NCBI GenBank assembly: GCA_002205965.3
Contig: NADL03000042.1
Coordinates: forward strand, 496,001-560,000
DNA from: Kappaphycus alvarezii
Lineage: Eukaryota; Rhodophyta; Florideophyceae; Gigartinales; Solieriaceae
Direction of reading: 5' to 3'
DNA length: 64,000 bases
In this document: piece by piece, positions 12,579 through 23,978 of the stretch
How positions within the stretch are numbered: position 1 is the stretch's first letter
Layout: each line of letters opens with the position of its first letter
Notes under the pieces: generated by a model
The model's database searches: none
Told to the model about the DNA's origin: nothing
What the model saw: the letters and a program-made list of their open reading frames with translations, nothing else
Position numbers and translations under genes: made by a program

Positions 12579-13700
12579 CTAAAATTCTTCTGCATTCGCT
12601 GGAGTGCTCTCCGTTCCCATACTGCCAGAACGGGCGAGACTGGGTTCTTCAGGTACAGCTTGGAGTTTTCCGCTCCAGTTAGGTAACAGGATCGGCTGCA
12701 GAATCATGAACTCTGAAAAGCCCATTCCGCTGTACGGACCACCATCGTCTAGGAGAGGCCCAACAAATTTTTCGTCGAAAGGTTTCTCATCCAACAATTT
12801 TACCATGTTGAATGTCACAGTTTTCCTCGGTTTAGTACTTTTGCTATCATCGATGATAGGAGTGTCACTAGACCGAACTCCTGGTTTTAGACTTCCGTCT
12901 GCTTTGTAATCAGAACGGAAGTGACCGTACTTCTTGCAGGTGTAACACTTATTTTTACCTTTGTACGCGGCAAATTCTGCAGGCGTCAGCCTGTTCTTTC
13001 CATGTCCATTACGTCTTCCTTGACTCTTTCTATACTCAACATCAACTGAGTTAAAGTTGATGGATTGAGACGCATCTGACCTGACCTGGTCGCATTGCCT
13101 CAAGACGGAGGCCTCTTTTTCGTACGACACTGTTGCTAGGTACTGGTCTGCAGTCGCGGAGGCATCAAGCGACGTTCCATTCGATGCAGCGGCTAGCACA
13201 GATATCTGACCATTGTCGACAGCTTAATTAGCCAACACATATAAACGCGGTCAACGCTTCAGGTAATTTCGCAGGACAAGGATTCGAACTGAACTTCGGA
13301 ACCTGAGCAACAAACCGAGACTCAAAGTTCTTTTGAAAGTCTCATTCGATGAGCGCTTCATAGACAATAAAGTCGTGAAGTTCTGATACACTTCACTCAC
13401 GACTGACAGCGCATGTCGCTTGTATAAAGCTTCTTCTAGTTTCTTCCAGCCCTCCTCTGACTGGATTTCGCTATCTGCGATCGACCGACATATATCTCTA
13501 GCTCGACCATAGAGCTGGGACTGAAGTATAATCCCACGTAGCTCATTGGGGATCTTGTTCGAGTTGGAAGCAGGCAATTTGTCATGAAAGGCACACCAAA
13601 GTTCTACAGCCTTTGCATATTCTTCCTGATTTCCCTTACCATCCGTCCACGGAACATTGCGTATGTCCCAGCTGAAACGGGTCTTGTCGGCGAAGAGGCC
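12579..13700 (-). pseudogene. Copia element 1 gag with imperfect zinc knuckle
   Basis: Two overlapping minus-strand frames. The upstream one (from about 13700, frame end near 13251) has a helical gag-like region, with LRGIILQSQLYGRARDI and KRHALSVVSEVYQNFTTLL. The second (13199-12579) has a basic stretch and CYTCKKYGHFRSDYK, a CCHC knuckle in which the fourth ligand Cys is replaced by Tyr. A frame change near 13310 separates the two. Gag would form the particle and bind element RNA. Broken knuckle and frameshift both suggest decay. Confidence 0.75.
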
Positions 13701-13724
13701 GACGATGGGTCGGATAGGCCCAAA

Positions 13725-14005
13725 ACAATTTAACTTGTGTTAGACGACACCTCAGCAATAGCAGTGGTAGCGGTGTACGGCAGTTGACTTCTCTGTCTGC
13801 CTCTCCGGTCTCCGTCCCTCTTTACTTTTCACGAACGAAACTACCATTAAGTACCGATACAAACATGGCAAACAAACAAAACAATACGACCAGTAAACAT
13901 ATTCAAACATTAAAGACGACCATTAAACAAATTCAAACCATATTGACGACCATTGAATGGAGCTTCATTGAATCACGTGACATCCTGATTCAGCAGGTTT
14001 CACAG
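13725..14005 (-). repeat. 5' LTR of Copia element 1
   Basis: Second copy of the LTR at 8992-9269, three bases longer through small indels. It lies upstream of gag on the minus strand and so should have held the promoter. The following internal bases (TTTGGGCC on the minus strand) gave no confident tRNA primer-binding match by eye. Confidence 0.9.
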
Positions 14006-14024
14006 GGACAGGTCTCAGATGGGT

Positions 14025-14073
14025 GGGGAAGGTTTTGGTGTTTTACTTTTGGAAGATATATCCAATCGATCCC
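14025..14073 (+). repeat. Dispersed 46-bp motif, copy B
   Basis: Starts 20 bases after the outer edge of the Copia 5' LTR. Differs from copy C at only a few positions (TTTTGG for TTTGGG, ACTTTTGG for ACTCTTGG, CAATCGATCCC for CGATCTATCCC). Confidence 0.8.
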
Positions 14074-14076
14074 ATG

Positions 14077-16110
14077 ACGACTACTCACGAAGGTCTTACT
14101 ACCTCAGGCCATTGAAGACACTGGGGAACACCTCGCGCCCCACCATGTGGCGAACAGGATACTCTGTGACCTCGACTCCATCGTGCACAAAGTTCGTCGC
14201 ATCTTCGACGCCAGACTCATTCATAGTTGTGTCTGTGGATGCGCAGAACGCATTCAACGCATTCGCGAGGCAGCATATGATTAACATGCTACCGACCCGA
14301 GTCTCGTTGCTCTGCTATTTCCTGAACACGGTGCACGCCCGCAAGACACCGTCACTTATCCTGCCTGCAGCGAGCTCCGAAGACGTCCCTAGCCTGGAAG
14401 AATTGCAGCAAGGGAACCCGGGCAGTATCCTAATGTATTCCCTCGTAGCAAACCCTGTCGTACAAAAAATCCCCCAGTGCACACAGCTGGCTGCACACGT
14501 ACAGGTGCACATACCGAACTGGATAAGGGCAAAGGTTTGGGTGTTTTACTCTTGGAAGATATATCCGATCTATCCCATGGTTTTCCAGACAACCGCAATC
14601 GACTCAAAAAGGGTATACCGACACAGGAATGGGGAAGGAACTACGCTCCCTAAAATGCTACCTTCAGGCCACTGGATAAGACGCTCGACATCCTCTATTC
14701 CAGAGAACCCTACCACGACCTTCATGTAAGCCCGGCTAAAGCACGCCTACTCTGGCCCCGCAAGCCGCCCCGGGAACAACGTCGCTATTTCACTGCTTAA
14801 CCGCCGAGAAATTCTCCGAAGAGTCTCGACCTCCTCGGCCCGCCAATTCGATCTCCTCAATTATTATTGCAGCGCTTCCTGGATGGAAAACCGAGAGCAT
14901 GGAACCACACTTTGTCGCTTATAGACGGCATTGGAGACGCTCGTATCCGGTTCTTTCCCTACCGAGTGTGCGCCCCGGCATGCAAACTCCAACACGTGGC
15001 AAAGTTGACTCCGCCAACCGTGACAAAGGACCTCGCTAGGGATACTCCAAATCGAAATAAAGTTCCCATGACGCGGCAGCCCGCCCACAGGCGAGCCTCC
15101 CACTGCGAAACGGTACTCACGGGTTCACACCGCTCACAACGTTGAACCTCGCGTCATACGTCGCCAGCCGCATCGACTTTGACCACCTTCTCACGCCTAA
15201 GACAACGGTGGTCCTGGAACGCAGCCCTACCGATACCGAGAGATCGATGCTCTCCTCCTGGACTTCACCCGTCGCCTCCACCCGTCTTTCAGGGCTTAGT
15301 ATGGCGCCCTTCCAGAATCAATGTCAGCCGCCACCCTCGCCGCCAATGCCGATAACACATACAATCTATTACATCGTGAGTGGTGCGACTCGGCAGCAAA
15401 GTGGTTCTGGCAAAATGATGACTGGGAGCGCTCTTCCCGACCAGCCTCACACTGCGACTCGGATATCCGGCGTCGCATCCGCCACTACGCTTACCTGGGC
15501 ACACTCGCCGCATCCTTCCTTACACCCATCCGTCCGCGGCCAGCCGCACGTCCTATGCAATGTGGTCCGTCAAGGTGCACCGCCACCTGGGAATCCGCAT
15601 CTTCGACGACACTGCGGCGCCGTGATGCGCGGAGTGCAGCAGACTCATGGACGACCTCGGGGACCATGTTTCCGACCTTTGCAACAAAGGCCTTGGATGG
15701 GACAACTGCTACAAAGCCGTGTACCGCCTACTCGGCAAGGAACTATTTTCAGCCGCCGGCCTGCAGTACAAGATTCCAAACCTCCTACCGGACTGAACGT
15801 GCGCCCAGCCCACGTCCGCGTAATTACGACAATTAAGGCGCCATGGTGGACACTCCACGCCGTCTCCCCTCACTGTAGCGTACGACGTGCGGGGGCGGTG
15901 ACCCTGCCAGCAGAAAAACGGAGGATGGCTGACCTAGCGAGGAAAGTAAGATCCTTCCCCGGAGAAGCACCCCTTGGACGTTCGCGACTCGGCTTGAAAT
16001 TTGTGCCCCTGGGGTTCGATTCATTGGGATCCCCATCTGACGCATCATCCACGATCATCGATGAGCACGCCGAAACTATCGCGACGCGTGGCGGCAGGTC
16101 CCCTGGAAGA
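14077..16110 (+). pseudogene. Non-LTR retrotransposon RT-CCHC-endonuclease, main part
   Basis: Continuation of the element interrupted at 8991. In order along the + strand: LAPHHVANRI (about 14130), VVSVDAQNAFNAF (14225, palm motif A), LQQGNPGS (14402, equivalent of the 'QQGDPLGP' motif), LHVSPAKARLLWP (14730), LDLLGPP (14828), KLQHVAKLTPPT (14990), CAECSRLMDD with GDHVSDLC (15626-15682, a C-X2-C-X9-H-X4-C knuckle), IPNLLPD (15776), and a C-terminal endonuclease-like stretch with AEKRRMADLARKV and LKFVPLGFDSLGSP (15910-16035). This order (RT, CCHC knuckle, restriction-like endonuclease) is that of R2/NeSL-type elements. Frames change repeatedly and the YxDD motif is not found, so it is inactive. 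Confidence 0.72.
14527..14576 (+). repeat. Dispersed 46-bp motif, copy C (inside the RT)
   Basis: Closest to the apparent consensus, and lies in the middle of the reverse transcriptase, about where the catalytic YxDD box would be expected. Next to it the RT-like sequence (LAAHVQVHIPNW before, a Glu-Trp-Gly motif after) continues. Confidence 0.85.
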
Positions 16111-16155
16111 GGGAAAGGTTTAGGTGTTTTACTCTTGGAAGATATATCGGATCTG
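16111..16155 (+). repeat. Dispersed 46-bp motif, copy D
   Basis: Begins directly after the last endonuclease-like codons of the non-LTR element. The first 38 bases match copy C with one or two changes, while the final CTATCCC is replaced by CTGGGAG. Confidence 0.8.
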
Positions 16156-16159
16156 GGAG

Positions 16160-18730
16160 AGTGAAATGTCGCCTGCACCAGAAATCAAGCAACGCAATCT
16201 GTTCCACATATACCGCTTTGATAATTTGCCGAGCCTCGCAACACGCAGGGCTTTCCCTCCCAATAGCCTGGTCGTGGTGTCTGAATGACCCTGCACGTTG
16301 CACTTACATAACCGTCGCCGAAGTGAAGACGTCCAATTCCCTGATGGGCTCGTACAGTAGATCAATAACTGACAGCCACGCAGATAACTAAGCACGGTTC
16401 CACGTTGGACACCTTTCATTTTGCAAATTTGAACGCTCGTGCCTTTTTGGAAAGTTCTCTTGAGAGGAGTGTTTTCACGTGGCCGACGTGGACCACCCGG
16501 TTAGCACTTTGCTAGCAACATGGTCGGTTCCTGCGCTGGACCCTCGATATTAATGCAGTAATAATGTCTCTCTCACTGGACCCTCAGCAATAATATAGCG
16601 AGGTTTCCCACTATTTCAAAGTGACAGTTTTGCCTTGCAATGTAGCTCATGTGGATCATTTGCGAGGTTCGCTATGATATCGTTCCAACCACCTTGACGG
16701 TTTTGAGTTTATTCGAGGCGTAGATTCTATCAACAGAAGGCCCTGTGATTATTTTAAAGAAATAAACGCCCTTGCTGTGTATGATTGAAAAACGTCTCGA
16801 GTAGCATCTTAACATGAGATGCTGATGAAATGTGAAAAGAGAAAAGACGTGATCATAATTTCCTGCAGCCTTACGGTATGTCTGATCAACAAACAAACAT
16901 ACGTACGCTTTTATTAAATGTTCACTAATGTCTGATGTTTTTCTCGCGGTAACGTAAAGCCATGTGTCCTCGTCTCGAGACGCATTATGTCAAAGTGCAA
17001 GACATTGGCTTCATTTCCATTTCCTTTTGAATTCGCCCTGTGATGTTCTTCAATGGAATTTTGGTTTCCCCGGCCGCCATTTTGAACCATTGATTTAACA
17101 GGCCTCGTGTAGCTGCTGGTTAGTCTTCAACTGAGCAGAAAGTATCCTTTTCCAGGCCTCCCCCCCTCCGTCACCGCGGGGCTGTAAAGATTACAATTAC
17201 TTTGAACGTATTCCGTGACGAAATGCTCAACTTCCCCGGTTTACAGCCCTCCCAAGTCTCACAATAAACACCCCCCCTATTCCGCTGTGAACGTATCTGA
17301 GTGCAAAGCCATGAATGCACTATCGACAAGTCTCTGAAAACTCGTTTGGCGTTTGGTTTTTAATTCTCTCGTGCCCAACGTTTGACGCTAATGCAAATGT
17401 CCACTTGTGAATGAAGCATTGAATGGGATCACATCAAACATTTGCTGTCTCACTTGAATCAGGCTCCAAGTCTGGCGAGATCCTAGCCTGAAACGTCAGC
17501 ACGGCGTCAAGGTTATCGCACTAGAGAATTTGAGTAGTGAGAGATACACATAACAAGAGTTTTGGCCGCTCCGAGCCAACTCGGTGAATCTTAGGAATTG
17601 ACGTTATGCCCGGAATGAGCGTCAACTTGACGCAAGAATTGCAAGAAGGCCGTAATGATAAATGAAGATGGTGCTGTTTGAATATGCGGGTATTTCGCCG
17701 TCGTTTGCACTGTCTCCGAACCCTGCGCAACTCTAAAACTCCAGTAGCAGCGGTAGCACACTCGACAAATTCGTAGGGCATCCTTATTCATTGCTGCATA
17801 CACAAAAACAGCTTCTCAGTTTTATGTCGAGTTGAAGTTTCCTCTTGTTCAAAGTCCAGCTCTTTATCCATTATTGCTCCTGCAGCTGACGTGCAGCTGC
17901 ATCGTGCATGTTAGGCTGTGCATGTAACGTTCGTTCCTTGCTTACCTGCTGCCGTCTGATTGCTTTGCGAGGGCGGTCTGACAAAGGACCAACTGAGATT
18001 GATACCGTGTTGCCTTTGCCATAGAGGGTAATTCTGCCGTTGCTCGGGAATCGCAAGGAGTGTCATAGATCATGGCTAGTACGCAATCACAACAAGGCAA
18101 CATGTTTACGAGTACTGTATCAAGCGGACCTCACCTGAAGCACACATACTTTTCAAGTGCTCAACAACAGTAACGATGGCGAATCTAAAGCCGGGCTCTT
18201 GAAAGCCCACTATTGCTCTCACTCCAAAGTGCGGAGGAATCTACAAGGCTTAACAAACGGAAAGTCCTGACGACGGCGCGCATTAGGCTGAACAAAGGCA
18301 CAGGAAACAGCAGACGCGTCCCACGATTACATTTCACCACCAAACCCTCTCATGTGCAAGTACCATTTTTCATCGTCAACCAGCATACAGTAATATCCGC
18401 CACGTCACCACTAGCAAGGTTGGTCCTGTTTCCTCCCCCATTCAAGAGGACAAACTCACCAGCCTCGCAACATTGCACAAGACAAGTGCAGAACAACACA
18501 CAAACCACATAACAAAACTCGAAAAACCACACCACACACAAAACTCCACCGCCATGCGACCCTCAAGCACGAGGCATCAAACGTTTGGAGCGGACGCAGG
18601 CGCAACTGTATCAGTGGCCACATGACGTACAACGGGCAGTACGCATGGGTCATTCACACGATTCCCTGCGACCTGAACGCCGTCGAAAGCACGTGCATTG
18701 TCTGCGGGCCGCTCCGCGGTGGGGTGTCAC
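16160..18730. other. Intergenic, no gene recognised
   Basis: Mixed composition. ORFs are all short and conflicting between strands, and no conserved motif was seen. The last few hundred bases lie downstream of the minus-strand coiled-coil gene. Confidence 0.5.
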
Positions 18731-18738
18731 AACGGGTG

Positions 18739-19546
18739 TCACGGGCGTGAGGGCGGCGCAGTAGGCGTTGAATGGGGCTGCGAATGCGCTGTGGCTTTGA
18801 AGGCAAGGTAGTGGATTTTGAGAGTGGGTGTGGGTGAGGGTGGATTGGGGGAGTTGGTTCGGTAGGACGCGATGGGGGGATTCGGTGGGCGGGAGATTAT
18901 GAGGCGTGGATGCGGTTCCAGTGGGTTCCGAATGGGGGGTTTGAGGGTTTGGGATGGGTGGGGTGGGTCTGTTGATGTGGTAGCGAGGGTGTTTGTGTGC
19001 CGTTTTGCAAGGTGGGTCAACTTTGCGACGAGGGCGTCGCGTTCGGTGCGGAGTGCGGCGAGGTGTTGCTTGCAGGTTTGGAGCTCTTTGGTGAGGGTGG
19101 AGAGTTGGTTGTCCTTGAGGTTGTGGTCCTTTTTTAAACAGGAGAGCTGTTGGTTGAGGGAGTGATGTGGTTTGTCTTTTTTTTGAAATCGTCGGGGGAT
19201 AGCATGGAGCGGGATCTTTCGAGTTGCAGATCGGAGACAGGACCTGGGACGGATTGGACGGCGAGGCGAGGGCGGAATTGGGTGGAGGTGAGTCTGCCGG
19301 AGGAAGCGGAGGCGTATGCGCGTTGGGAGGTGGTTTGGGTGCGGGAGAGTGAGGGTTGGAGGGGCTGGTGTGGGTGATGTGAGGTGGTAGAGCGTGGTCG
19401 ACGGGAAAAACGTGGAAAGATGGGCAGGGAGTATTCATGGGTGGGGGGAGAAGCTTGCGGGGTGGGACGTTGGGAGGTGGGGTTGATGTGGGTCGGGAAC
19501 GAGAGGAGAGTTTTGACTTTGGGGAAAGGAGCTTTGAGAAAGGCAT
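18739..19546 (-). CDS. Proline-rich coiled-coil protein, frameshifted at A8
   Basis: From the ATG at 19546 the minus-strand frame encodes a Pro/Ser-rich region of about 120 residues (begins MPFSKLLSPKSKL). At about 19175-19190 lies a run of eight A (minus strand). Beyond it the original frame becomes arginine/proline noise, whereas the neighbouring frame encodes a clear coiled coil: LNQQLSCLKKDHNLKDNQL, then STLTKELQTCKQHLAAL, then RTERDALVAKLTHLAKR, with Leu at heptad positions. A Pro-rich tail follows to the stop at 18739-18741. One base change in the A run would join the two. The family is unknown; a structural or scaffold role is only a guess. A TATA box lies about 75 bp upstream, which supports this start. 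Confidence 0.6.
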
Positions 19547-19620
19547 GATGGGTAGCAGTGGTAGGGCTGAGTGAGGTGTGGGTGGTACCGGGAGCGTGGC
19601 GAGTGGGGAGCGAGGGATTG

Positions 19621-19633
19621 GGCTTTATATTGC
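19621..19633 (-). promoter_or_regulatory. TATA box for the coiled-coil gene
   Basis: The minus strand reads CAATATAAAGCCC about 75-80 bases upstream of the ATG at 19546, the right place for a core promoter if the 5' leader is about 45-50 bases. A closely similar CAATATAAATACC occurs at 63616-63628. Confidence 0.5.
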
Positions 19634-20024
19634 CGATTGTTAGTTGTTGGGGATGTCGGAGGTAGTAAGGATGTGGATGGTGCGGTTGGACTGGTTGCCA
19701 CTCTGTTCTGTTTACCTGAGCAAAGAGTAAAAGATTCTCTCACTTGCATCTCAACGGAACAAGAGGTTTTTTATGTTTCAAAGCCGCGCTTTCCTCTTAC
19801 GGCTGCAGCCTGCAGTGCCTGGCGTGCCTGCATCCATCCACTCTGACTGTATTCCGCACCGCATTGAACTGGCAGACTCGTCGACTGGCATCACTCCCGT
19901 AACAATATTATGGCGGGAACACTCTGTCCGACAGTAAATAAAAGGCGGCAACTCCATTGGAAATTCATACTTTCGCCAGTGCCACCGCGCTGTACAAGCA
20001 ATACGCATTTATTTCTTTGAGGGA

Positions 20025-20043
20025 ACAGTACAGTACAGTACAG
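20025..20043. repeat. Short (ACAGT)n microsatellite
   Basis: About four units of ACAGT in tandem. The same pentamer is expanded at 34791-34830 and occurs as palindromic GTACAGTAC near 41300. Confidence 0.85.
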
Positions 20044-21111
20044 CATATTTGATCTCACAACGAACAGTATTGTACGGATGGATCTTTACGTATATATTTT
20101 CGATACGTACTGTACATTCAGAAGTAATGAGTAAATATCTCTCTCACTTGAAAAACTGAAAAACAAAATTCCCCAATTCCACATCCGTGCGCACATGCCA
20201 CCTGCTGCCCGGAATTATTCTTTTTCCAACCCACAACTGTAAACATCATTGGCAATAAAGACGCCCCTTAAAATTCCACAAAACTAAAAGTAGACAACGA
20301 AATCATTTTCAATTCGACTACAAATTTGTGGCCATGTCCAAGTATTACCGAGGGGTAGCACATCCTTTGCCATAGCTCCCCCATCTTGCCGCCAACTTTT
20401 GTTCCTCTTATTCTTTTCGAGACCAGACTGCCCCTCTCCTCTGGATAAACGTATCAGCGCCTCAACTTTTGCACCCAATCGTTATGTTTCAATTGCAAGC
20501 CACCTCCCCCCACAACCTCAGGATACCTCTATATTAACAGCGCACCCTCGCCCAAATGACCGAAACATGTTCTCAACTTACCACACAGCCGATGCGTGTC
20601 CACTTGTAAGCTTGGAATAATGATGAACGAGTCCTGACGTAACACACTTGTGACAAAGTGTTCGACTTTGGAAAATCAGAATTGTTAAAGTTAGGGATGT
20701 ACAGCATCACAATGTTTAAAGTGGGATCGATTTGGTTTAATATTTGAAAGCTGCGGTTTGGCTATGTATAAAGTTACCTTTCCTTGTTACTACGAATTTC
20801 CGAGTAAAGGCAAATGTCCACATGTTTTGCAGCGCAAATAACGTCCTTTGCATCCACCAAAAACAACTCTACTTACAGGCAAATCAAGTGATCCCGTCTT
20901 GGTCCCCGCTCAAAAATATTTGCTTTCGCTCTTGAAATCAGACTAAAATATTCTTCTACAGCGAAACTCGGCGTTAGCAGTAACTTCCAACGCTGCTTGT
21001 CTGCTGGCTGGCCTCCCATCGACTTTCTGGTAGACTGTGCTGGAGCTAGCATTCCACAGCAATGGTTTGTACACTGCTTCGACCATCGCTACATGTATTT
21101 CATATGACATG

Positions 21112-21170
21112 CAGATTTGCAATTCCAAATGGGTTCAAGCCAATCCATACATCTCAATAAAGAAACCCCC
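21112..21170 (-). repeat. Dispersed repeat, partner of 33575-33634
   Basis: On the minus strand this reads CTTTATTGAGATGTATGGAT, then TGGCTTGAACCCATTTGG, and continues into GCAAATCTG. It matches the + strand at 33575-33634 with only a few differences over about 60 bases. Similarity fades on both sides. Probably a fragment of an old repeat family. Confidence 0.7.
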
Positions 21171-22172
21171 GTTTTTCCCAATTTTAAATTTTGCTTCCAT
21201 TACTAATCCGATCAAACTTGTCGATACAGTCAACTCTCGTTAAAAAGAAAAACACTGTAAGCGCTGCAAGGGGCTCCTGTCTTTTCAAGTTCTGCCACTG
21301 ATCTCTTTCAATCTTTGCTTTGCAGGGCTCGGTCCCAGAGCCATGCTGATCGCGGGCGCCAAGCATCAACCTCTTTCCGGCTTTTTGCCGTTTCGTCTCA
21401 AATGTTATCTCTCGCCCCCGGTGCAACTCGTGTCGTTTCCTCGATCAGGCTCACCAATACTAAGCATACTTTCCAACAGTCAACCTAGCTATCTCTTCGA
21501 CAGCAAGTGAGGGGACCTACCAGGATAGCTGCCGTTTTCCTGCTGCTTTCGCTCAGGGTCCCTCACTCTGCGCAATCGTCCCGTCGCTGTCGCTGTCGCC
21601 GTCTGAGAGTGCATCGCTTTATACTGGGAGGTTTTTAACCCATTTTTATATCGCCTTGCCGAGATTACATTGGAGGAATCTTACGACCCTTTGCTGCTGT
21701 GCTTATCGCTTGAGGCTTTGCAGTGGTGCGTTTGTTTGGCAGACCAACTTTTAGAGTATGCGCTACTCTTTCCAGAGCCAACGTCACTCAACCGTTCATG
21801 TCATTCAGAAGCACTATGCGCATATTCGCTTTCTCAACAAATCCACACCAACCCGACCGCCGGTATCCGTTCCTGCCTTCTAGCTTAGGGAAAGGGGTCT
21901 GTTCAACCTCGTAGTACACCACTGTATTGTTTACCGTGCGCTAAAATGCCCTATGGAGGTCTCACCTTAAGGTTTCAGTCTCCTCGTTATCGACTCGAGA
22001 AAGAGCTGAGTAGACCACAGTATTTAGCTAAAAGGCTGGTTCGTATTCTTTGATACCCCATCATAATAGTACAAGCCTAGCCGGAAACAAGCATTGACAT
22101 TCAGCGGCAGTTGCCATACCCAAAGGGAGAAAAGATTGGGTGCTTACTGCTTAGAGGCACTGATGCTTACAG

Positions 22173-22220
22173 GGGGAAAGGTTTCTGTGTTTTGCTCCTG
22201 GAAGTTATATTCGGTCTATA
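22173..22220 (+). repeat. Dispersed 46-bp motif, copy E
   Basis: Diverged copy (GGGGAAAGGTTTCTGTGTTT, then TGCTCCTGGAAGTTATATTC) six kilobases from the others and outside any recognised retroelement. It shows that the motif is not simply part of the non-LTR element. Confidence 0.65.
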
Positions 22221-22664
22221 TGCTTAAATTACACCCTACTAAAGAACGGCCAATGCGCGGTGTAGCAGAGACGTACAAACTCATTACTCAAAGCAATTGT
22301 AATATAGAAAGTAATTTGTCCATGGGACAAAGAGCTAAACCTCTCCCTTCAGCACATCCTCGTTATATACACATCGAATCCGTCCACTGCGAGTGTGCTG
22401 AATAACGGGAGCTGACTTTATTCAGTTTTAGATTGTCCAATTAAAGCTGGGATGGTCGAATCAGCATTTTCGTATCATGCCTGCAGTGTTCGCAGAGCAA
22501 ACCGCTGCAGGCTTTACACCACCGCGGGACAGATGAAAAAGACGATCAACAGGAGAAAGAAGACGCCGTTCTCAAAGGCGTACGAAACCTCTGGTCTCGC
22601 ATCTTGTAGCTTTATGAACTGCAGTACCCAATTCTTTTTGAAGGATAAGTGGTCTAACAATGTC

Positions 22665-22743
22665 TCTCTTACACCACCGTGTAATAGACACTGGTTCGCT
22701 GTCGCTATTCCAGTTCTCTATTACACATTGGTGTAACAGAGAA
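22665..22743. repeat. Inverted repeat with arms of about 24 bp
   Basis: The left arm TCTCTTACACCACCGTGTAA plus TAGA pairs with the right arm TCTATTACACATTGGTGTAA plus CAGAGA across a loop of about 25 bases, with a few mismatches. It could be a small terminal-inverted-repeat element or a foldback transcript. No coding sequence lies inside. Confidence 0.7.
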
Positions 22744-23978
22744 ACTGTATCGTCTTGAATGATTTTAGATATTTGATTTTCATTCAATGTTTTTATTTGA
22801 CGTGGAGACCCACGTCATCGTTTTATTTACGTAGCTATATTCTAAATAGTACAATTCCATAATTACACCTCTACTTTCTAGTAAGTTCTACTGAGCTAAC
22901 AGAGTGTAGAATTTCTAGAGTAGAGTTACCGTACTGTCTATAATGGGGGGGCTTATCTGGATTCTTGTGGGAATCCAGGTACACTCCATATACCCTTTGC
23001 CCCCGACTTTCTGAAACCCATTACCATCGCCTCTATTTTTCCATCAGCAGCGCCCCGGCTGCCTCCCTCTCTGTTTCAAGTGGCAAGACTTTTTGAAAAT
23101 CGCTCCAGAACTTGTGCACGCCTCAACCATTTGTAAATCCCTATAACTCACGAAGCCGTCGATATTACGAAGATCTAGAAGTAAGACCTTGAAAAACGGA
23201 GATGGACATGCTTAATAAGTAAGTCAACTGCGTTTCGGGAATAAGCCAGTTATAATCGTTCCCTACTACAAAAGCTAAAGGATTACGTCTGCGTATATTA
23301 CTGCGCCGTCGAGATTAATGAAGCAGAGGGAGTACGGAAATCAGGAACCTCTCTTAAAACTTAAAAGACTCAAATTTGGCGCCAATATCTCCTTGCCGCA
23401 TCCGTCAGAGGTACACTTTTGCCTGTACCAATATCTACCCATGGCTGCCGGCACTCCGACGCATACATCATGCTTACCGACAATGCGACGAACGTGGCTG
23501 TGAGGGCCATGGAAACATTGGCAAATTTATCATGAAAATTAAGTAAACTACCCTTCATTTCCCCTCTGTCGATAGTGAGCGCACTTAAGTTGTCAGAGGC
23601 CGACGTAAACTCGGTTGCTTTACAACAAACGCCGAGATTGTTGTCAGGTGAACCTTAAAACGCCCTAGCCCCCCGAAAGAGCTCCGCGCGCTCCACGGTA
23701 AAGCAAATCGAATACTACTTGTGGATCCAAACTAAATCCAAAGTGCTTTAATCTTAAGTAAAAACTGGGCGCTGGAAGTACCCAAGAAACGCTACAAGCG
23801 ATTCCGGGGACCAGTGTGCAGTAACCAGAAAACATCGCACAGTGGGGTTGTTTGGGGTCATAGAACTTTAGCGGGGAAGGAAACCTTCCATAAACTGCAC
23901 AGGCTGCAGCCACTACCTGTCCACATTCCCAGCACAAGCGGCCCAGTCCTTATCTTTATGATGCCTGGTGGGAGCTAG

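Larger units (their letters stand above)
8992..14005 (-). mobile_element. Ty1/Copia LTR retrotransposon, degenerate, with two LTRs
   Basis: About 5.0 kb on the minus strand: LTR, gag with an imperfect zinc knuckle, integrase, reverse transcriptase, RNase H, polypurine tract, LTR. The order integrase before reverse transcriptase is diagnostic of the Copia superfamily. The LTRs are about 94% identical by eye, so the insertion is not recent, and frameshifts break the polyprotein several times. It sits inside a + strand non-LTR element. The sequence GGACA occurs at 8990-8994 and 14006-14010 and is a candidate 5-bp target duplication. Its last three bases overlap the apparent LTR edge, so the exact boundary is unresolved. 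Confidence 0.88.
20050..23970. other. Intergenic, mostly unassigned
   Basis: Holds short conflicting ORFs only. Recognisable items are one copy of the dispersed motif at 22173, a 25-bp-arm inverted repeat at 22665, and one half of an inverted repeat pair (21112-21170). No gene was recognised. Confidence 0.45.

Noticed and set aside
18650..19546. Single 298-residue protein in one frame
   Set aside because: After the A8 run this frame is Arg/Pro noise, while the adjacent frame gives a regular coiled coil, so the product is better read with a frame change.
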